Of a stretch of 64,000 nt of DNA, positions 55,243 through 64,000 are shown one piece after another (positions within the stretch are counted from its first letter, which is position 1; each line of letters begins with the position of its first letter). Source of the stretch: Icerya purchasi (taxonomy: Eukaryota > Arthropoda > Insecta > Hemiptera > Monophlebidae); contig CM077116.1 of the NCBI GenBank assembly GCA_039619475.1, positions 8,046,501 to 8,110,500 on the forward strand, written 5' to 3'. The position numbers and the translations under genes are program-made. The notes beneath the pieces are model-generated. The model was not told the origin of the DNA and did not search any database. It was given only the letters and a program-made list of their open reading frames with translations.

Positions 55243-55751
55243 ATTGTAATTAAAAGGAATAAAATATCAATTGATGATTGCATTTGCAGGCATTTTGGAA
55301 CCGACTCATTATTAGTGGAGAAATTCAATGAATATTTTGCAAAATCAGTAGAACAATATAAACATAAGTGTGATGTCCAGTTATTGAATTCAAATGATGA
55401 AAACAGGTTGATGTGTTCTTTTTTCATTCCTCCAGCTGATAATATACAAATCGAAGCAATAATAAATAGCCTAAAAAATTACAAAGCACCAGGTTGGGAT
55501 AACATTAGGACTATGGATATTAAGCGAAATTTAGAGAGTTTCGTTCCTATACTAACAAATATGATTAATTATTCTATAAAGAGAGGTACCATCCCTCAGG
55601 GGCTAAAAAAAGGAATTATTTTAACCAATTTACAAAAAAGGAGCTCAAAATAAGCTGGAAAATTACCGCCCTATAACAATAATTTCGGTAATAGCGAAAA
55701 TTTTAGAACATTACGTAAACAGTCATTTAAAGAGTTACCTAGAAACAAATA
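55243..55751 (+). pseudogene. Family D RT finger region
   Basis: After the I-like insertion the frame continues with KISIDDCICRHFGTDSLLVE, KFNEYFAKSVEQ, IIINSLKNYKAPGWDNIRT-like sequence and KKGIILTNLQKRSSK. Then, after a frame change, LENYRPITIISVIAKILEHY. 'KAPGWDNI' and 'NYRPI' are standard RT finger motifs of non-LTR elements. The piece ends at LETN, where the R1-like fragment is inserted. Confidence 0.82.
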
Positions 55752-57878
55752 GATAGAAAGTTTACTATTGCCACATTCGTCGACGTCGCATCTGCGTTTG
55801 ATAATGTTCATCTTCCTTCACTGGCTTCTAAGCTCATTTCCCTCAATATTCCTCTTATTCTCGTTACCATTATTCTTAATCTGTTCCAAAATAGATCTCT
55901 TTTTCTTTCTGTTCCCTCCTTTTCAACAATCAGACGTTGTTACCGCGGCTTGCCTCAGGGTTCCTGTCTTAGTCCTTCTCTTTTTAATATTTATCTCCTT
56001 GATATCGCTACTCTTCGCATTCCTTCTTCTTCTCTCCTTTTTGCGGATGATATCCTTGTCTACTCCACTTCAGACGTGCTAGCTACAGCTAACGAGGAGA
56101 TTAATTGTTCTCTATCAGTCCTCAGTAGTTCCCTCTCCAGTGCTTTTCTTTCTCTTTCTCCTTCCAAGTCTTCTTCTATTATTTTCTCCCTCCGCCCATA
56201 TAATCGTGCTCTGGTAAACATCATCTCCTCCAACTATCCTATTCCTATTGTTAATTCCATATGCTATCTTGGTCTTTTCCTAAATAGTCGACTCTCTTTC
56301 CAAGAACATATCGAGTACCTTTATATATCTTGTCTTAAGAGACTAAATCTCCTGAAAGCCTTATGTCCTCTCAAGTGAGGCGGTGATCCATATATTCTCA
56401 TAATTCTCTACAAATCCATCATTCGTTCCAAACTAGACTACTGTTCCTTCTTATACGGCAATGCCTCAAACTCCCTCCTGCGCAAACTTGATAGAATGCA
56501 AAACTCCTGTCTTCGGCTCTGCATTGGGGCCCTAAAGTTTTCTCCCATTCCTGCCATTTTGTCTGAATCTAATATTAAACCCCTGTTTATCCGCAGATCT
56601 CTGCTTGGTTACCGTTTTCTAATTAAACGCCTCCCGATCTCTTCATCTAAACTTATTTCTTCCTATCTGTATATCAATGACCACTGGCGCTTCGTTCCTC
56701 ACAAAATCCCGGTTCTTGCGCACATCACTGCTCGGGTCTCTAAGTTCTATCCTTATGTCTTTTCCAGCAATAAGCTTCCTTACTTTTCTTTTGATTTCAA
56801 TAGTACATGTCTTCCCGTCTCATTCGCCTCTCTTCCTCTTCGTGCTAACTCCACTCCTCAGAGCACAGTGGTCAGTGAATATGTCCACATATTAAATTCT
56901 TCATTTCCCCGTCATGTAAAAATTTTTACTGATGGTTCCAAAAATGATTGCGGGGTGAGCGGTGCTTTTACGGCCCCCTCGCTTTATCACTCGGAATCCT
57001 TCAAACTTCCTTCCTTTTGTTCCATTTTTTCTGCTGAAGCAGTCTCCATTCTCCGTGCTGTCTCCTTTATTTCCTCTTCAAGAGGGATCTGTAAGTTTCT
57101 CATTATTACTGATTCCAAATCCGTGCTGCAAGTTATCTCTTCTCCTCCTTCCCACTCGACTAATGACATCATTCTTTCTGTTCGTGCCTCTATATCCAAC
57201 TTGCGCTTAGCACGTTCTATCCTTATTGACTTTTTATGGGTTCCTGGCCACTCTGGCATTGAGGGCAACGAAGCAGCTGACTTCCTAGCTCGCTCAGCGT
57301 CTCTCAATGGTCCATTCCTTCCGCGTTTTCCTGCCTCAGACATCCTTTTCCTCTCCGCAAGTCTCCATACCAGACTGTGGGTTGACATCTACCCTTCCTT
57401 TTTTGCCAATCGCTCCTCCTTCTACCTCCTCTTACAGCCTACTCCCAATTCACAGCCTTGGTACCAATTTCTTCCTTCTTCTCGGCGCTCGGCTATTGTT
57501 TCTTTAATCAGACTGAGACTTGGCCATTCCCTCCTTCCCTTTTTTCGCTTTTCTCTTTCTCTTTCACCTTCTCCCTTTTGCCCTCTCCACTCAACTGATC
57601 CTCCCTCTATATGTGACCCCAACCATATCCTTTTCGAATGCTCTGCTCTTTTTCCTCAGTGCTCTCATCTATACGCCGAACTTTTGGCGTTAGATCTTCC
57701 TACCCCTTTCAATGCTTCCTTTATCCTTTCCTTCCCATCTCCTGCCGTTATTCCCCTCCTTCTTTTCTTTATACTTTCTATCTCCGATCGCCTCAGAATC
57801 TGAGTAGGTGATCTAGGTCCATGTAGTTGGGTCAGTGTTAACACCGAGCCCATTTAAAAAAAAAAAAAAACAAAAAAA
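55752..57878 (+). mobile_element. 5'-truncated R1-like element inserted in family D
   Basis: It starts within RT (FVDVASAFDNV at 55776) and runs through RNase H to the end of ORF2 at 57803, a 3' UTR with the family hairpin, and a poly(A) region at about 57855-57880. AAACAAATA occurs at 55743-55751 and 57879-57887 as target-site duplication. Divergence from the element at 8701 suggests a different subfamily. Confidence 0.9.
55776..57803 (+). pseudogene. R1-like ORF2 3' half: RT palm, RNase H (one stop)
   Basis: One frame from FVDVASAFDNVHLPSLASKL (motif A) through RGLPQGSCLSPSLFNIYLLD (motif B), LLFADDILVYST (motif C) and SICYLGLFLNSRLSFQEHI. RNase H: KIFTDGSKNDCGVSG, IFSAEAVSILRAV, IITDSKSVLQVI, WVPGHSGIEGNEAADFLA; all four acidic residues are present. 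The C-terminus has CDPNHILFECSALF and LDLPTPFNASFILSF. The only break is TGA at 56376-56378, where the sister element has tryptophan (PTKWGGDSHL). Truncated at the 5' end, so no EN and no RT fingers. Confidence 0.9.
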
Positions 57879-57887
57879 AAACAAATA

Positions 57888-59110
57888 ATCTCCTTTACGA
57901 AAATCAACATGGATTTAGAGGAAAAAGATCCACCTTAACGCTATTAAGTAAATTTGGAAATGAAATAAATATGGGACTATCGATAGGGAATCAATTTATA
58001 ATTACTTTCATTGACCTACTCAAGGCGTTCGACTTAGTAGATCATGATTTATTAATAAAGGATTTAGAAAAGATTGGTATTACTAACAGATAGCTCCAAT
58101 GGTTTACAAACTATATTAAAAATAGAAAAAAATGAAAGTAGGGATAGGATGTTACAATATGGTGTCGGACAAGGAACCATACTGGCTCCCATTCTTTTCT
58201 TGATATATACTGACTCGGTTCACAAATATATTAGAAATACAAAGGTGTTTGTGTTTGCGGATGACATTGCGCTATTGATAGAACACAATAGTATACAAAT
58301 GGCGGAGAAGCTACTTCAGGAGGACGTTGATAATCTTAGTAAATGGGCGCATGACAGGAGGTTAGCAGTGAACATAAATAAATCAAAGATAATGCATATT
58401 CGAAACATATCCAGTCATGTTACTCATGACCCGCGGATTATCATCCACAGTAGCGGATGTGTTCATGATTTATATTTAAGGAACAACAGTCCAGTTTGCG
58501 CATGTAAACCATTAGAAAAGGTGCAGGATTTTAAATATTTAGGGATTTTTATAGATAGCAATATGAATTTGAAAAAACATATACAAAATTTAAGTGTAAA
58601 AATCAGACAGACCATTCCAGCATTATATAAGATGAAACAAGTACTTCCATATGAAACACTAAAAATTTTTTTTAACGCAATGATAATGTCTAGGATATTA
58701 TATGGTATTCAAATATGGGGAGAAGCGAAGAAATCACAACTTAACAAGATAGCGAAATTGCAGAAAAGATGTTTAAAATTACTGCTTCCTTATGGGGGGC
58801 ATAATAATTCAACATCATCATGGTGGAAGGTAAACAATATGATGTCGCCAAAAATTATTATTATAGATTATTGGAGCTCAAAACCAATAATATCAGAATA
58901 CCATCAAGACCTAAAATTAGAGTTACGAGAGATCAAAATAAAAAATACTTTATTCAACCAAGGGGGACCAATTTAAGGATTGATAATACTCAGCAGACAG
59001 TACTAATTAAATTACTCGGGGAAATTCCAAGTAATATATTAAAGGAGAAAAGATTAGGTGCGTGGAAGGAAGACGTAAAAAAATGGCTGACAGATTGGTG
59101 TGCAGATTAA
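57888..59110 (+). pseudogene. Family D RT palm and thumb
   Basis: Continues with NLLYENQHGFRGKRSTLTLL, FIITFIDLLKAFDLVDHD (motif A), YGVGQGTILAPILFLIYTDS (motif B), KVFVFADDIALLIEHN (motif C) and FKYLGIFIDSNMNLKKHI (thumb). It then reads ILYGIQIWGEAKKSQLNKIA and, in another frame, ILKEKRLGAWKEDVKKWLTD. A stop at about 58093 (NR-stop-LQWFTNYIKN) and a frame change near 58810-58960 are visible. No RNase H. A 3' UTR of about 400 nt follows. Confidence 0.85.
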
Positions 59111-59457
59111 GAAACTATCGATGGTTTCTTCTATTTGTACTACCATATCGGTGATTCGTCTTTATTTCGTAAATTAGGTTCCTAAATTTCTCTTTGCTCA
59201 GCACAGGAACTACAACAGGTGCATGTAGATGATTTTCAATAATGTAGCGGAAAAGATCTTCTTTCTTTTACATTAGTGGGAATGATTATTTTGAGTGTGA
59301 CTGGTTGGTGATGTATAGATGCTAAGTGTGTAGTCATAAGAAGTTACTGTACTAAATTAATTAAATTACTATAGTGATAAGAATTATTATTTTAGATGTA
59401 TTGAAATGTTATTAGCAAATTGTAAATTTATGTCAAATAAACGATAATGAGGGTGAC

Positions 59458-59496
59458 GGGAACTCACGAAACGGGCAAAATTGCCTTGTGAGACCC
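59458..59496 (+). ncRNA. 3'-terminal hairpin of family D
   Basis: GGG-AA-CTCAC pairs with GTGAG-AC-CC(C) around an inner GGCAA/TTGCC stem. It lies about 20 nt before the poly(A) tail. Position and shape suggest a 3' recognition structure; function inferred. Confidence 0.5.
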
Positions 59497-59516
59497 ACAA
59501 CTTTCTTATTTAAAAA

Positions 59517-59538
59517 TAAAAAAAAAAAAAAAAAAAAA
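59517..59538 (+). repeat. Poly(A) tail of family D
   Basis: An A run of about 22 following the 3' hairpin; it marks the 3' end of the family D element. Confidence 0.8.
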
Positions 59539-59601
59539 ATTATAAATTAAGATCGTATCAATAAAATAATAATAATAATAAATTTCTGCGTTAAAATATC
59601 A

Positions 59602-59668
59602 TTACCCACGACCGATCGCTATTTTGTGGTTCTGCAATGGTCGAAAGGTGGTTCGTGTGAGTTAAGCC
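59602..59668. repeat. Second copy of the 45.68-kb repeat block
   Basis: TTACCCACGACCGATCGCTA and the following 45 bp match 45678-45742 with only a few changes and one small indel. It follows the family D tail after about 60 bp. Confidence 0.75.
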
Positions 59669-59669
59669 T

Positions 59670-60740
59670 TGTTGTCTATGTCAACGGAAAAGTGATAATA
59701 TAACGAAGAAAATAATGTCGGAAATTTTAAAAGTCTTATATCCGCGCATTAGAAAATACATGAAAAAAAATATATAATTTTTCGATAGTAGTTAAAAATT
59801 AAACAAAAAAATAATACTAATAATAAAACAGTTTATATGAGCCATATTAAAATAAACGAATATTATTAAATTTTATTAATTATGTCTATCATTCAGTAGA
59901 GGAAGATGTTGTGGGAAAGCCCCCATCATGATTTATTTACTGTATGAACCGATTTTTAGAAGTTCTTATATTCGGAAAAAATAAAATACAATGATCGGAA
60001 CAGAGGCTTTTTCCCGGTGGGAACCGCAAGCGGAGGAGTAGTACAAGCTCTAGGTCAATTTATACACCTATTCCCACTCCCCGTTTCATTTTTTCTTTTT
60101 GAAAGTCTACAAAGTTTGATTTTTTCAAAATTTGAATGTAACGTAAATGTTCATTCCAAAGCTATGGTGAGATCTGAGTGTAAATTGTAGTTTTTTCATA
60201 CTTCGTAAACAAAGCGGAACGTTTGAAAAGTTAAGGACCAGTGTTTCATTGTTTCATCGTGGGTGTTTGTTTATTCATTAATGCCTATTGAGTCTGATAG
60301 GAATCAGAGCTAATTGAAATGATTTTATTCGCGAGCCGGAAAAAGAGACACAATTTTTACTAGGCAACGTTGTGCGATCGACAGACTAGAGAAATGCTAC
60401 ATTTTGAGGACAGAAATGATCGATGGACGGATTAGAATAAAAAAAGGGAAGGTCGCTGGATGAGCATGAAAAGTTAACGCAGAGTTATTAATAATATCAG
60501 TTGTCTTCAGAAGGTTGGTCCGGTAATGAGGAGAAAAAGTAGGCACTATCGAAATGCCGATTTATCGTTCAATACTCGGAATACGGTAGGCCGTTCCAGT
60601 GTCCAGAGCTGCATGTTGGAACGTGGAAGAAATTAATATTTAGCATGTGCAATATGGGTCGTGTTATTCTGCACGTCAGTACACACATTTTTTTTTTTTG
60701 CTGTTTCTATGCGAGCCGTAATACGCGCTTATACAATAAA
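59670..60740. other. Stretch without recognised features
   Basis: AT-rich; a T run near 60690-60699. No gene or repeat end recognised. Confidence 0.4.
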
Positions 60741-60744
60741 TATG

Positions 60745-61057
60745 AGCACTACTCCCGTGGACCAAAAAGAAGACAAACGCTGAGGTATTACAGACGATGA
60801 GAAAAGAAAAGGAGCTGATTGACACTGTTAAAAGAAGAAAAATAGAATACTTCGGTCATATGATGTGTGGGCCGAAGTACACATTACTACAGAATATATT
60901 AATGGGAAAGGTGGAAGGAAAAAGAAGAGTTGGACGAACAAGATTATCTTGGTTCAAGAACCTACAGACATGGACAGGTTGCAGTGTTGAAGAACTGTTC
61001 CACACAGCAAAGGATAGGGGTGCTTACAAAGAATTAACCAAGCTTGCCATCAGATGA
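60745..61057 (+). pseudogene. Family E (RTE-type) ORF C-terminus
   Basis: The frame gives TMRKEKELIDTVKRRKIEYF, GHMMCGPKYTLLQNILMGKV and GKRRVGRTRLSWFKNLQTWT, then stops at 61057. The 'KRRKxxYFGHMxR..Y.LLQxIxxGKxxGKRxxGRxxxSWLxNLRxW' block is the conserved C-terminus of many insect RTE-type elements. The protein upstream is lost beyond about 60745. The sequence is in good condition for its length, suggesting a 5'-truncated copy rather than decay. Confidence 0.75.
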
Positions 61058-61059
61058 GC

Positions 61060-62490
61060 CTAAGATCGAGAAAGAAGACTCAAAATAGATTTAGTTTCAA
61101 CAGAGCGGCGATAGGAACAAATCCATTAGCCTCTTGTTTCAAGTACGTAGGAAATCGGAAAGGAGAACATAAATATACAGGTTTTTTCGGAGTATCTTAG
61201 ACTGAAGACGGAGCAAAAACCATCGCAACACCGAAAGAATTATTCCGGAAAGCGGCTGGCAAAATGAGCCAGTGCATGATTAAATCTCCGGAAACGGGCT
61301 GCAGGTGGCTTGCTATTTCTGTATAGAGTGACAGTTTTCTGTCCGGCAATAATAGGCCTTCTATGCGCTACTTATTGATATAGTAAACGGTCTAGGCGAA
61401 GGGAAATATGAGAAAAACGGCACGCTGTACGATAGGCCAGGTAAATGAACGAAAGGGCGGCCAATCGAAGTAGTGTTACAATGAGTAAATGAGTGCGCGC
61501 CACGTCATTTTAGCACCTAGATTGCACTTTGCATATTGCTGCTTGTAAAATGCTAAAGAAGAGGCAACTTAGACAATTTATATGTAAATCAGCTGCGCTG
61601 TGTTCCTAGTTAGTTAAGCATATGGCGTTAAAGCTTCAAAGAGAGCATCATCTTATTCGTTTATTTTCTAACAATTTCTTCTTCGCATGACGATGATGCT
61701 GAATAATAACGATAATAAACGAGATAATAAATGATAATAATAATAACAATAGTATTAGTCATGTATACTTAGGATGGCGTAGTTGAAAAAGTGCGCATAC
61801 ATAACGTACAGCAAACAGTACAAATATACGGTAAAGGTACTTTTAACTTTTGCGAAAGTTACACGCCTCCGATATATCGTACGCAGAGAATGCATGTCGC
61901 CGAGCACAACTTTAGGCAGTTATAATTCGCTGTAAAGTTTCCCGGCAATAATGAGAAAATGCGGCATGGTGTGTGCGTGTGTCTGTCTATGGACGGCTTA
62001 ACTTATGCGTTAATTGTCGCACGCAGCTAATCGTCATTGTGTAAATAATTATGGAAGAAATTCTCGTTCGGAAAAACTCTGTCATAATTTAAGCCTTGGA
62101 CTACTAATTATGCTTCGAACGTTCTAAGCTGCAGTTGGTTTCAATTGAAAGTGAACAAACCGCAACCAGATTAACTCCGGCCTCCAATAATGCTGAAATC
62201 GAACCGTCTTCGCGTAACGGAGTTGAGAAGACTGCTCGCAAATAGTTGGCGACTTGACTTGCGCATGGAAAATAAAATGAAAAGACTCGTCGCTTCGCGC
62301 CTTTACTTAGAGCCTACGGCTAAAATTATAAAATCTTTAGCCTGATTTGGTGAATGCCGAATTTGTAACTGCTGTTGTTTTGTTGCGAAATGATGAATGA
62401 AGAAATGAAAAAAATGTGAAATACAAAAAGTACGTATAATCGTTTTATTTTTCTGTTTGTTCTACATGGTCGTTAGAAGTACCAGTACTG
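61060..62490. other. Stretch with little recognised
   Basis: A plus-strand piece near 61115-61200 (CFKYVGNRKGEH, TEDGAKTI) faintly resembles an RT thumb ('FKYLGS...EDG') but is not strong enough to call. An ATA/AAT-rich run lies at 61700-61750. Otherwise nothing recognised. Confidence 0.35.
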
Positions 62491-63110
62491 TCACCGGTTT
62501 ATGATAACGAAAATAATTGATATAATTTTTCGAATCGATCCTTTTAATGCGGTGAGCGAAGACTGTATCAATGCACGCGATCCACCACGAGTAGTCGATA
62601 GAGCGAGATTTGTTTTGAACTGTAATCCGAACGTTTCTTCCACAAACTGAACCAGTCGGTGATTTTCAGGTTTCTTCAGATTCAAGTTTATATCGTCAGA
62701 CAAAATGATGGATCCATTGTCTTTTTTCAATAACTCTTTGAAAATCTCTGCTCCCTTAGGTGTGTAAGCCATCAAATTTAATTCAAAGAAATCTTCAATA
62801 TCGTCAATGCTAGTGCCGGGTGAAATGTAAACCGTTACAATCAATGCCCGCTGACCATTGATAGTACTTTCACTGCACTCTTCGCTTACTTGGCACGCTT
62901 CTGTTGAGTTCTAACGAATTTTTGTAAAACGTCATCAGGTTGTGTGGAGTCGAAAATAACACGCAGTTTTCTTTTTCGTACATGGCGACTTCCCCAGCTT
63001 GTACTTGTTCACGTTTGAACTGAATAACGCATCGGTAGTCCCTGAGCGCAACTTCGTCGTCGTTGTTCAGCCAAGCTTCGGTTAACGCCATGACCTTGGT
63101 TTCCGGCGAC
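62491..63110 (-). pseudogene. Helentron-type endonuclease remnant
   Basis: Minus-strand reading: MALTEAWLNNDDEVALRDYR and EVAMYEKENC (63091-62870), then in another frame VTVYISPGTSIDDIEDFFEL, GSIILSDDINLNLKKPEN and STTRGGSRALI. These correspond to EN blocks 'ALTETWL', 'GVAIYxK', 'VIYISPxxSIxxI', 'IxLGDFNINL' and 'TTRxGTxID'. The central GDFN has decayed to SDDIN. The short 'YISP' form and the neighbouring helicase fragment make a Helentron origin more likely than a non-LTR element. Confidence 0.68.
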
Positions 63111-63145
63111 TAAATCAAACGTAACATGTGCACTCAAATGTACTA

Positions 63146-63183
63146 CTGACTCACTATAAACCCGTTTGTCCTACTGCAGTAGT
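63146..63183. repeat. 38-bp direct repeat, copy 1
   Basis: Begins CTGACTCACTATAAACCCGT; 36 of 38 bases identical to 63291-63328. Confidence 0.88.
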
Positions 63184-63290
63184 CCGCCGGACGGTTTATC
63201 GAATTCCATGGGGTAATTTGTTGAAGATGCGAACTGAGAATTTCCAACAGCTCGGCTCCAATCATGCTAACCTCGTCTATGAATAATGCG
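63184..63290 (-). pseudogene. PIF1-type helicase fragment (Walker B region)
   Basis: The minus strand encodes ALFIDEVSMIGAELLEILSS followed by HLQQITPWNS, the Walker B block of PIF1-like helicases ('LIIDEVSMIGAxxLExI'). It lies exactly between two 38-bp direct repeats and next to the EN remnant, so it is probably the same Helentron with the C-terminal helicase part deleted. Confidence 0.7.
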
Positions 63291-63328
63291 CTGACTCACT
63301 ATAAACCCGTTTGTCCTACTACAGTGGT
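63291..63328. repeat. 38-bp direct repeat, copy 2
   Basis: Matches 63146-63183 at 36 of 38 bases. Confidence 0.88.
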
Positions 63329-63347
63329 ATTTTTATTATAAGCGCGC

Positions 63348-63487
63348 TACTTTCGTCTCCTTTCCAGTGCGCCATTTCGTCTCCTTTCCAGTGCGCCATT
63401 TCGTCTTCCTTTCAGTACGCTATTTCGTTTCCTTTCAAACGCACATTTCGTTACCCTTCCAACGCACATTTCGTCTCCCTTTCCGCG
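63348..63487. repeat. 24-nt minisatellite, about six units
   Basis: Units such as ATTTCGTCTCCTTTCCAGTG plus CGCC repeat in tandem, becoming more diverged to the right (ATTTCGTTACCCTTCCAACG plus CAC). Adjacent to the Helentron fragment. Confidence 0.9.
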
Positions 63488-63489
63488 TA

Positions 63490-64000
63490 ACGTTTTCGGG
63501 CGGTTAGGTCCCGGCTAAAACATGTTCCATGCTAAAAGTGAAAAATATAAACTAGGAAACTAATAGAGCGATGCAATCACCGCGAATATTGGAAAACTGG
63601 GAAGGAGAGAAAATTAAACGGCAGAAAGATATGTCCGACAAAGCTATTTTCTTCGGCGGTAGTTCGACGACAATTCCACCGCACCAGTTTTATGGCGCGC
63701 CAAGTTAACTCTCGAGTCATCGGAATTGCATAGGGGGTCTATCACAGTAGTGCTGAAATTTTCAAATATAATCTATAATCCATATCGGTACCAAAGGGGT
63801 TTTATCGAGCAAGTCTTAAAAGTTGCTCGCGTGTTTAATTGGAGCGGAAAATAAACACGGATACGAACATTTATGGTCCGGAAGTTTAAAAGATTATGTT
63901 CAATACTTAAACTTTACAAGGACTATGCGCACTTCCTTTACAGCAATGCTCGAGGTCAAAGAGAAATCAGGAAAAATAGGCGCGAAAATCGGCGTCATCT
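63490..64000. other. Stretch without recognised features
   Basis: Right edge of the window; no frame above 60 codons and no repeat recognised. Confidence 0.45.

Larger units (their letters stand above)
48040..59538 (+). mobile_element. Family D non-LTR retrotransposon (CR1/Jockey-type), split by three nested insertions
   Basis: Four pieces read in order as one plus-strand element: 48040-48751 (EN), 49041-49342 (linker), 55243-55751 (RT fingers) and 57888-59538 (RT palm, thumb, 3' UTR, poly(A) at about 59517-59538). Without the insertions it is about 3.2 kb. The separating insertions are a PLE inverted repeat, a complete I-like element and an R1-like 3' half, each with a target-site duplication. 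At the R1-like site, excision at the duplication gives the continuous peptide SYLETNNLLYENQHGF, which proves the pieces belong together. It lacks the start of EN and has no ORF1, so it is 5'-truncated. Confidence 0.88.

Noticed and set aside
1..64000. LTR retrotransposons, endogenous viruses or polydnavirus segments
   Set aside because: No long terminal direct repeats, integrase, protease or capsid motifs seen; every RT that I can place is non-LTR.
1..64000. CRISPR arrays, bacterial operons, riboswitches
   Set aside because: No regularly spaced repeats and no prokaryotic gene organisation; tandem arrays here are simple or minisatellite repeats.

Overview
This window looks like a retroelement graveyard from an arthropod, most likely insect, nuclear genome. 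The DNA is AT-rich, has many simple repeats, and carries no bacterial-style operons and no convincing host gene. The recognisable content is almost entirely non-LTR retrotransposons of at least five lineages, tRNA-derived SINEs, Penelope-like (PLE) terminal repeats with hammerhead ribozyme motifs, Helentron (Rep-Hel-EN type Helitron) remnants, one hAT-like MITE and one large foldback repeat. Clade names are inferred from motifs read by eye, not from database searches.

Families, as labelled here. R1-like: ORF1 with three zinc knuckles; ORF2 with AP-type endonuclease (EN), reverse transcriptase (RT) and RNase H; coding strand strongly pyrimidine-rich. I-like: ORF1 with one zinc knuckle; ORF2 with EN, RT, RNase H and a C-terminal Cys/His finger; the 3' end carries a hairpin with a conserved loop. 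Jockey-like: ORF1 with three knuckles, ORF2 EN-RT without RNase H. Family D: a CR1/Jockey-type EN-RT element. Family E: an RTE-type RT with a 'GVRQ' motif B.

Layout. 1-2400: I-like EN/RT remnant (minus) split by an R1-like 3' end. 5.1-5.8 kb: foldback repeat split by an I-like 3' end. 7.4-8.1 kb: hAT-like MITE. 8701-15473: complete R1-like element (minus) between 15-bp target-site duplications (TSDs). 17.2-17.8 kb: I-like 3' end. 18.4-19.65 kb: family E RT. 20.36-25.64 kb: R1-like fragment with a complete Jockey-like element inside it (12-bp TSD). 26.6-26.8 and 31.1-31.45 kb: two copies of one SINE. 27.8-28.0 kb: PLE repeat with a hammerhead motif. 29-34.6 kb and 35.9-36.7 kb: I-like and family E fragments. 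40.3-40.5 kb: another tRNA-like SINE. 41.4-44.3 kb: Helentron remnants, including an in-frame helicase-endonuclease fusion. 44.9-47.9 kb: R1-like 3' end and a decayed Jockey-like copy. 48.04-59.54 kb: a family D element split by a PLE inverted repeat, a complete I-like element (itself carrying a Jockey-like 3' end) and an R1-like 3' half; these nested insertions have recognisable TSDs. 60.7-61.1 kb: family E 3' end. 62.5-63.5 kb: second Helentron remnant with direct repeats and a 24-nt minisatellite.

The nesting order gives a relative chronology: families D and E and the foldback are oldest, then I-like, then R1-like, with Jockey-like copies youngest. The points most worth a second look are the two hammerhead motifs whose stems differ but stay complementary, the I-like 3' hairpin whose stem covaries around a fixed loop, and a 253-codon ORF between ORF1 and ORF2 of the R1-like element whose stop codon lies two bases before the ORF2 ATG.
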